Shown here: positions 11,929 through 64,000 of the stretch, piece after piece
Layout of the letters: each line of letters opens with the position of its first letter
How positions within the stretch are numbered: the first letter of the stretch is position 1
DNA from: Patagioenas fasciata
Taxonomy: Eukaryota > Chordata > Aves > Columbiformes > Columbidae
Length of the DNA stretch: 64,000 bases
Assembly: GCF_037038585.1 (NCBI RefSeq)
Contig: NC_092525.1
Span: 29,352,367 to 29,416,366 of the forward strand
Reading direction: 5' to 3'
Position numbers and translations under genes: made by a program
The notes under the pieces: model-generated
Told to the model about the DNA's origin: nothing
Seen by the model: the letters and a program-made list of their open reading frames with translations, nothing else
Databases searched by the model: none

Positions 11929-12046
11929 TATGGTTGGTTTGTTTCTTGTATGTTGTTTTTTTGGTTTGTTTGGTTGGGTGGGTTTTTTTGTTTTTGGGGG
12001 GGAAGGGGGAGCATTGTGTTTTCTTTTTTCTTTTTTTTTTTTTTTA
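11929..12046. repeat. Degenerate T/G-rich tract
   Basis: Irregular TTTG/TTGG units, then a G-run (GGGGGGGAAGGGGG) and a run of T. Low-complexity DNA within the EXTL2 3' UTR or flank. Confidence 0.6.
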
Positions 12047-12354
12047 AATTATATGTAACTAGTCAAATGAGGTCTAGGCGTATTTTTGATAGTGACATGT
12101 TGAGATGCTTCCCTGCCTTCCCCTTCCTCAATTCCTCCTGCCCAGTTCCCAGTGCAACTACAGAAGGGCTACAGTAAAGTGTTGGCCAGGCTTCTATACT
12201 CCTGTACAAAACCCCTCTGAAGTTTGTACATAAGTTAATCTCTACTGAGATGTTCCTAAAGCTGCTAGGAAGACAAGCCAGAAAAGAGTACCTCACCTTA
12301 GTCTCAGATAGTCCTAAAACCATTGCCTACGATATCTACTACTGCTGAGATAGT

Positions 12355-12360
12355 AATAAA
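12355..12360 (+). terminator. EXTL2: Candidate EXTL2 polyadenylation signal (proximal)
   Basis: AATAAA followed within about 20 bp by a TGTGGCTTTTTTT GU/U-rich stretch, about 735 bp after the stop codon. Context is good but alternatives exist downstream. Confidence 0.4.
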
Positions 12361-13798
12361 TGATCTCTGATGTGGCTTTTTTTCCTGTTATGAATTTGTC
12401 TTGAGTTGCTGAAACACTGCAAGCAGCTGAAAGGTAAAACCTAGCAGTTGGAAATGTAAGAAACATGAATACATGAAATAGGAAAGTTATATAAGCATGG
12501 GATATTACTTATTAATACTCTCTTTAGTACTTATTTTTGTTTCATTATTTGCATGGGCATTGTTACAAAAATGTGCCCAAGAAAATCCTCACTTTTAAAA
12601 AATGTCTTATTTACAGTTCCTAATAAGAGCAAGTTGTTCTACATTTACTACATGGTGCATTTTGTAATATTACAGGTCTACTATTTTTTTTAGCTACTCT
12701 TTCAAATTAATATTTATTTTACTCTTTGGTTCCTTTCATCTTTGTTTTTGGTGGCTACGACAACAGAATTAAAATGTGTAATGAATGGGTAAAGCATTAA
12801 TACAAAAAAAGTATTTTAAGGTACAGTGATATTTGACAGGACTGGACTGTTATCAGTCTCTGAATTCGCTGGCTTCATTCATAGCAAGAAGCAGAGCTGT
12901 TACTAACAGATTTTGTTAGATTGGAACTCTGTATTTCTGGAGACATTGTGTTAACATAAACAGGACAAACCCTTTCCATTGCAGTTACAGATTTTTTTTT
13001 TTCTGGTGTGGAGGAAAGAACAAAACCCAATGATTTTCCTGTATCACAGTGAGTAATCGAATCGGGCATCCAGAGTAGATTTAGTTTCACCTGCATCGCT
13101 TTTAATTGATTCTTAGTATCAGTTCAAAGGTATGGATGGGCTACCAAAATTAGCTTAGTTCTAGTACACAAATAGCATCTGCACAAATGGTGTATAATGC
13201 TATAATTTTTTGTAATAAGTTATCTGAACAAAAAGTGGTTGAAAATGTGACAAGTTCCTTACAGCAGGGCTGATTCTGGCTGTGATTCTTTGGGTTTCTT
13301 TGGGGAAATGGAGGATTCCTTTGCCTTGTTCTATCAGTGTTAAAGGATTTGGTTTCTGTTCAGTGAAGTCTTCCTAGTACTTTTGCAAGATTTAAAGAGC
13401 AAAATCTTAAAATGGCAATGTAAAGTCTGCTTAATTTTGTTGTAATAATGAAAAGTAGCTTTTAATTATTGTGCTGTAGTGGTAAGTAGTATACAAACAG
13501 GTATATGATCTCCCAGAAATGCAACTTTCCTAGTGGTAGTTTACTGCATTTTATTTACTTCACTGGTCTTCTGTAGCTTCTGTGCAGTATCAACTACAAT
13601 TGTGGGAACTCACAGATGTTGTTTACCTTACGTTTAAAATGTGAAATGAACTGTCAACTCAGCCAAATCTTAGTATTGGGTTCTTTGTTGGGGAAGGAGT
13701 TGTTTTGGGTTGGTTGTTTTTTTGTTCTTCTGTATCAGTGAAGGAATTAATAGAACAAGCTTCTATTATACTGGTAAATTTAATTTGTACCATTGTCA

Positions 13799-13804
13799 AA
13801 TAAA
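13799..13804 (+). terminator. EXTL2: Candidate EXTL2 polyadenylation signal (distal)
   Basis: AATAAA with a downstream TTTGTGATAT element, about 2.2 kb after the stop codon. It could be the end of a longer mRNA isoform. Confidence 0.35.
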
Positions 13805-16355
13805 TACATAAAACAGATTTGTGATATATTTATTTCCAGATTATTGAACAAGTTTTTCAGTGTTAGATGTCTAAATTAAACTCACAGTTTGCACTCAGAT
13901 GAGTAGCACCAAGATTTTTTTTTTTTTTAAATGTGTACTTGTTGACACGTTCACTTAATTTATGTAAGGTCCACTCATGAGGAAAAAGGGCCATTAAAAA
14001 CCACGGCCTTAAGGAGTTAGGCTTAGATAGCAAAGAAGATTCAAAGACTTCAGCTCTAGCCATAATTCATTGTGTTTAGGAAACAAAAGGGGTTTGTTTG
14101 TTGATTTTTTCAAAGGCTGGTAACTTTTTATCCCTTGATGGTTAAAAAAGTGTCTGAAGGTTCTTTAATGAGAATTTATTTATTACTGAGAATTTATTTT
14201 ATAACAAAATAATATGCATGTAATGATTTCTTCTAAGAGATTTTTCTAGATGTCATTTGGAAGTATTTTTGAGCCTAAACAGACTGATAACCACCTCTGA
14301 ATAGTAATGTTTATGCAACACAGGATTTTTGAAATGGTATCTAAAAGATATATTTTAAAAGTCCTTGTTGAAAAAATCAGGATGAAGTCTTAAAACGATG
14401 CAATGAGACAGCAACAAAATTGCTGCTTTATCTATAGTTAGAAATTCCACAAGATGTCACTGTAGCCTCAATATTTGATACCACCAAACGTTAAAAATAG
14501 TAATTGGAGTTGATTATAATAAAATTGTATGAGGTGAAAACATTTTTAAAGCTAGCATTTTAGAAGGTGAAGTTCATTAGATAATTATAGTAAAAGCTAT
14601 GAGACATAATACTGGAACTGAAAAAACATGTAGGTTATTTTGTACATATTTTTACAGGGAGGAGGAGAGAGATTGTTTTATGTACTTTTTCTGCTTACAA
14701 ACGTGCTAGCTAATTGCCACAAATGAGAACTTATATGCAACCAAAACAATATTTGTGATCTTGCAAAAGGTATGTAAATGGTATACAAACATTTGATAGT
14801 GAGGCTTCAGTTTCCAGTCATCTTTGCCTCCTAGATTGACCAGCCTAACTGTATGGATTTACAAATAATAGGTTTTAACACAAACTGTGTATCTAGAGAT
14901 TCTAAATACTGGATAGCTACCCCATTGCACTGCTCTATCTTTGCTTCTTTTGCCCAATATACCTTAGCTAAAGCTAATTTGAGTATGCTCACACAAATTC
15001 CCCTCAATTGCAGCACAGGCTTAGAAATGTATATTACATTAAACTGTAGTGAAAGTTTGAGTAAAAAAGGGTGCTAAAAACTATGGTTCTGGGGAAAATA
15101 CATTGATACCTCTTTTACACAGGATATGTTACGCCTTACAGAGCTGCTTGTAAATAAGAAAATATTTTATTTAAATAAGAGCTACATACGTGTGAAAGTC
15201 ATATAGAACAATACAGAAAAAGAGGAATGCATTGATATCCAGAAAAAGCAAGTACTCTCCAACAACCTTTATTTAATTTGATGTTTACAGAAGACTATGG
15301 TCTCTGTCTTGCAAGCATCCTGCATGGAATAGCACTTACTATTCAGAATGAGGTTTCTTACCTAAATTCACAGGACCAGGCCCAAAGAGAGTCATATTCA
15401 GCAATATTAGTTCTGGAGCTATGAAAAGAAGGAAAAAAGAGGAATGTAAGAACACAGGTACAAATTATTAGAACCAAAAATAAACAAGCAACTACAAAAC
15501 AATTGCATGGGATAAGTACTTTCTGTAATGCTTCAGCATATGTGTAAGGCTTTAAAAGGCTATGCAGTGCTAGACACCAGATTAAAAATTGAAGAGTCTA
15601 AAGTGTTTTATACTCATACTTAACCTCATCTGCAGACACACTGGAATTAATTAGATTAACTGGTAGTTACAGTACGTTATTTATAGTGTTAGGAAAGCAG
15701 TGACAAAAATGTGGACCTCAGGGCTGCATATTGCTTTGTACTACAATGTTTTTAGTGTTTTTGTTTTGGGAAGAATAAAATTCTTTTTTTCTCCTGAAGG
15801 CCCCTTTATCAACCTTTTGCCTGTTTAGTTGTAAAAATGAGAGAGCCTGTCTGCTGTTCGATGCTTACTAATTCTTTGTGAAGAGACAGGTGGTGAAGAA
15901 ACGCATTTCTAACACTTCCAGTGCTTCTGTTTCTTTGGCAGTAAGTTAATTGCAGAGTACAAGCTAATCCAGCTTTTACAAATGAGCTACCAGAAAGTCA
16001 ATCTTTCACTTTGCTAAACCATCAAGCTACGCGTGATTTTGTGTAATTTTATAACAGCCTTAGAAGCATACGTGAAATCTCCCTCGCTGGATGGCTCCTC
16101 TGTAAGAGCGAGATCCCACGGCTAGAACCGCTGTGTTGAGAGAGCTTCGTGAGATAGCCACGTGTGTCGCAATCGGCTTCCCCGAGGTCTTGCTCCCTCT
16201 CAGTTCTCCCAAGCATAAAAAACTCTCCCGAAGAAGCAAGATTCCAGCAGGTGACAGAAAGCCCGGCGTGCGGGAAGGAGGCGCCGCTCCGGGGCTCCGC
16301 CGAGGAGAGCCGCGCGCCCGGTGGCAGCCCCCTCTTCACCAGGCACTGCTCGCTC

Positions 16356-16391
16356 ATTGGCTGGAGATGTAGGAAGGCAGCCTTTGATTGG
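16356..16391 (-). promoter_or_regulatory. CDC14A: Paired inverted CCAAT boxes, 31 bp apart
   Basis: ATTGG at 16356-16360 (in CTCATTGGCTGG) and again at 16387-16391 (in TTTGATTGGTGG). The start-to-start distance is 31 bp, about three helical turns, the spacing used by NF-Y in cell-cycle promoters. They lie about 830-860 bp upstream of the CDC14A ATG; the transcription start is not defined from sequence alone. Confidence 0.5.
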
Positions 16392-17217
16392 TGGGTCAGT
16401 TTGTCTATCAAGGGTAAATGGAAGTGCAGACCCATCCGGGCCGGGCCCCGCGCGAATCGGTGAGGAGAGCACTCCGCCTGCGGGGTGCGGCGCTTCGCTT
16501 CGCCCCTGAGGCGGCCTCCTGAGTGCGGCTCGCTCACCTGTATCCCGGGCTGGACCCGCACTGCCGAGGTACTCGCTTCGGCCCGAGCCCTGTGAGCTGT
16601 GTCTCAAAACTCCTATGTCTCCGTGGGGCGTTTTGCCACGGGCCGCCCTCGGGCGGGAGAAATGCAGAAAAAAGGGCCCCGGGGCGGAGACGGCCGTGCT
16701 GTGCCGGAGCGGGGCGTGCGAGCAGGGCGGAGCTGTGCGAGGTGCAGAGCCGCTCCCTGGCGGATCAGGGCGCTGCCGCCCCGCTGCTTACAGGCGCTGT
16801 GTGGCAGAGGGCGGGGCTGCCTGGACGGGGGGCGAGGGGGGGCCCGGTCACTCGCACGCCTCGGCCCCGGGCCAGGCGAAACAAAGACTCGGTAACGCGG
16901 CTGCTAGAGCGCCGCCGGTCGCCTGGTAACCGCCCGCTGCCTCTTTATCCGGGGGCGTCTGCGGGCTGGGGTGGAGTTTGAGTCCCTGCAGGCGCCCGTC
17001 CGGCGGCTCGCCGTGTCCTGGAGCTACTTCTCGCCTCCGCTCCCGTTCCTATGCGGGCTGCAGCAGCGGCGCTCCCAGCAGCGTGGCCCCTGGCGGGCGG
17101 CCCCTCTGGGCAACGGGTCGCTTCCCAGCGAGCCCGGCCCCGGCCCTGCTGGGGCTGCCCGGGAGCGCCATGAGTTCGGAGCCGCCCCGTGCCTCGCTGC
17201 TCCGCGCCCTGTTTAAG

Positions 17218-62062
<44,845 letters not shown>

Positions 62063-64000
62063 GTAAGAGTTCATAAGAAAACCTTCAAATGAGCAGAGAT
62101 GGAGCTTATAACTAGCTATAGATAATTTTTAGGTGGCGGGTTTTTTTAGCCTTATATTAGTACTAGGTTTCCTTTTCACAACTGAACTTTTTATGGGTCA
62201 TGATTAGAACAAATCTTCCCTTTATCAAAAATTAAAGTAAAAAGCTTAGGCTATGTTTAAAACTGCTATAGCTCATTTTGCAAACTTCAAAAGGTTTGCA
62301 TTATTTCAAGTCATTCTTTCAGGGTTTTCAGTTGTTTATTGGAGAATGGAGGAAAAAATGATCAGTGTTATTCCTGGAAATCCATTTATTCCAAGTTTCT
62401 AGCTAATAATGCACAAGTGTATAGCTGTCTATCCCTTTATTGCAATGTTATGGATTACTGATGTCATGTGTACACTTAGCATAAGGACCTTTTCAGTTAT
62501 TTAGTAGAAGCAGGGACGTGAAGTGTGGACTAAAGTGAACATACTTCTGCTTCTGGACTTGTAAAAATCTTAAACTGTAGTTACCTACAGTATCTGTGAG
62601 AAGCAGTTTAAAGGAACCATGCATTTGATTGATCCTGTCTTAGCTCTGTAATAACTGAAGCGCTTTTATGTTGCTGATGGAATCCTTTACTTGATGTAAA
62701 AGACCAGGGAGGTAGTGGGCACATTCTTCAGATAGTTATTAGTGTAAATTAAAATAATAATCTATCATGTGATCTATCATAATCTGGAAGAGCAACTTGA
62801 ATAATTTTCTGTAAAGGTACTATTTCCCTTTTGGAAGTTCAGTTTGTGGCTTGGAATATGTAAAGCTAAATATCTAGATGAGTAGCTGGAGAACATAACT
62901 GTGTGGAGATGATCTCTGTGCCTAATGACAGCAACTGGCACAGAGCCGTGTGGATAAAAGTCATGTTTTTGAATCTCAGCTACTACTACAACTTTACTGC
63001 TTCTAGTGTCAAGGCAATTTACTTGCAGCTAACTCAACTACCTGTACGCTGTGCAGCAGCTAATGTATAAATTCACAGTATAAGTTCACAGTGCTGCTTT
63101 TTTTCTGCTGTAGCTGCCCTGTAATATGTAAATTTCAGTTTTTTACAGATCTCATGTTAAAGTTGTTTAACATTGTTTTCAAAATATTTAACTTATCTCT
63201 TTGGGTATTCATTTACCTTTTGAAACCTCATTATACTGGGCTCTCTAGAAGCTCCAAACAAATTAATGTTCCCAGTCCCAAAAATGCATGAGGTCAGAGG
63301 ACAGAATAGCTACATGCAGTAAATGTTGGGCAGGTAAAGACTTTGAAACAAAATTTATCAGCATTGAGGCTGAATGATAGGTAACAATGGCCTAGCATAT
63401 CGTTTTCAATGAAATCTAGCTAAAATATTTATATTTTCCTGTAAATAATGCAACGTTTAGACCATTACATCAGTAGATTAACTTCTGTAACCTTACTTCT
63501 TCTGTCAGTCCTTCATCTTGGTTAATGGCAGAAACTATTGCTCTGTTTTACACAGAGCAGTGAGGTCACTGAGGCACAATAGGAACTGCAGTACTCCAAA
63601 CACATACTTGATCTGAGATCAAATGAAGCATAATTGGTATAAGTTTTTTTTCATTTGGCAATTTAAAAAAATCAGTTCTCTTGCTTTGTGTAACTTCCTT
63701 ATTCCTCTACTACTTAAGATACTGTCTATACTTGATACTTGAGTCTTAAGAGAGTCTATTTTCAGATCAGTCAGAAAATATAAACAGGCATTTAAACAGT
63801 GTTGACATACACTTCTAATATTTCTTAGAGTTTATAATATTTTCTGAAGCTAGCAGAAGTAGGATAAAACTGAAATCTGCTCATCCTATATTCCTCACTA
63901 AGTTCTCATGGGGAATTTTTTTTCAAAACTGTATTTTTGTAGAGATCATGGGAACTTTTTATTTTGAAAAAAAATTAGTAATTTATGGAAGTTGATTTGT
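62063..64000 (+). other. CDC14A: CDC14A intron 11 (to window edge)
   Basis: GTAAGA donor followed by AT-rich DNA to the end of the window. I found no exon matching the next part of CDC14A (the acidic DDDVEM... region of human), so this intron appears to continue past the edge. Confidence 0.7.

Larger units (their letters stand above)
11621..16200 (+). other. EXTL2 3' UTR and EXTL2-CDC14A intergenic DNA
   Basis: AT-rich, no coding region recognised. The first part is EXTL2 3' UTR; the mRNA end is uncertain because AATAAA occurs at 12355, 13799, 14518 and 15774. There is a degenerate T/G-rich tract at 11929-12046. VCAM1 and GPR88, which lie between EXTL2 and CDC14A in human, are not here. Confidence 0.6.

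Noticed and set aside
11621-16240. A hidden VCAM1 or GPR88 between EXTL2 and CDC14A
   Set aside because: No Ig-domain or seven-helix receptor coding was found on either strand; the longest frames here are short and unlike either protein.

Overview
This looks like a vertebrate nuclear genome, most likely a bird. Evidence: AT-rich introns broken by two sharp CpG-island promoters, GT-AG introns, one CR1-type LINE relic (near 27.2-27.4 kb), an old endogenous-retrovirus LTR (near 35.9-36.4 kb), little other recognisable repeat DNA, and three genes that match vertebrate families residue by residue. No prokaryotic features, CRISPR arrays, or rRNA or tRNA genes were seen.

Layout. (1) 1-4948, minus strand: the 5' end of SLC30A7 (Golgi zinc transporter ZnT7). 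Coding exons 1 and 2 are visible; the rest runs off the left edge. (2) About 4.2-5.85 kb: a CpG island carrying ETS-, NRF1- and CCAAT-like motifs, the likely shared head-to-head promoter of SLC30A7 (leftward) and EXTL2 (rightward). (3) 8660-11620, plus strand: the complete three-exon EXTL2 coding region (318 aa, a type II membrane glycosyltransferase). (4) 11.6-16.2 kb: EXTL2 3' UTR and intergenic DNA. (5) About 16.2-17.8 kb: the CpG-island promoter of CDC14A, with two inverted CCAAT boxes 31 bp apart. (6) 17218 to the right edge, plus strand: CDC14A dual-specificity phosphatase. Eleven coding exons join without a frame break into 381 residues that cover the catalytic core; the C-terminal exons lie outside the window. 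Introns range from 0.5 to 10.8 kb.

The three genes have unrelated biochemical roles (zinc loading of the early secretory pathway; ER/Golgi glycosaminoglycan-linker modification; phosphatase signalling in cell cycle and cilia). They are neighbours by synteny, not an operon-like unit. As I recall the human map, CDC14A points towards EXTL2 there, with GPR88 and VCAM1 between them. Here CDC14A follows EXTL2 on the same strand with only about 5.6 kb between the coding regions, which fits an inversion of the CDC14A-side block.

I found no new multi-gene system. Points worth a second look: the synteny change, loss of the upstream EXTL2 start codon, the paired CCAAT boxes, tandem splice acceptors at CDC14A exon 4, the LTR with a tRNA-Ser-like primer site, an unexplained coding-like stretch in CDC14A intron 4, and three intronic islands that do not look like their surroundings.
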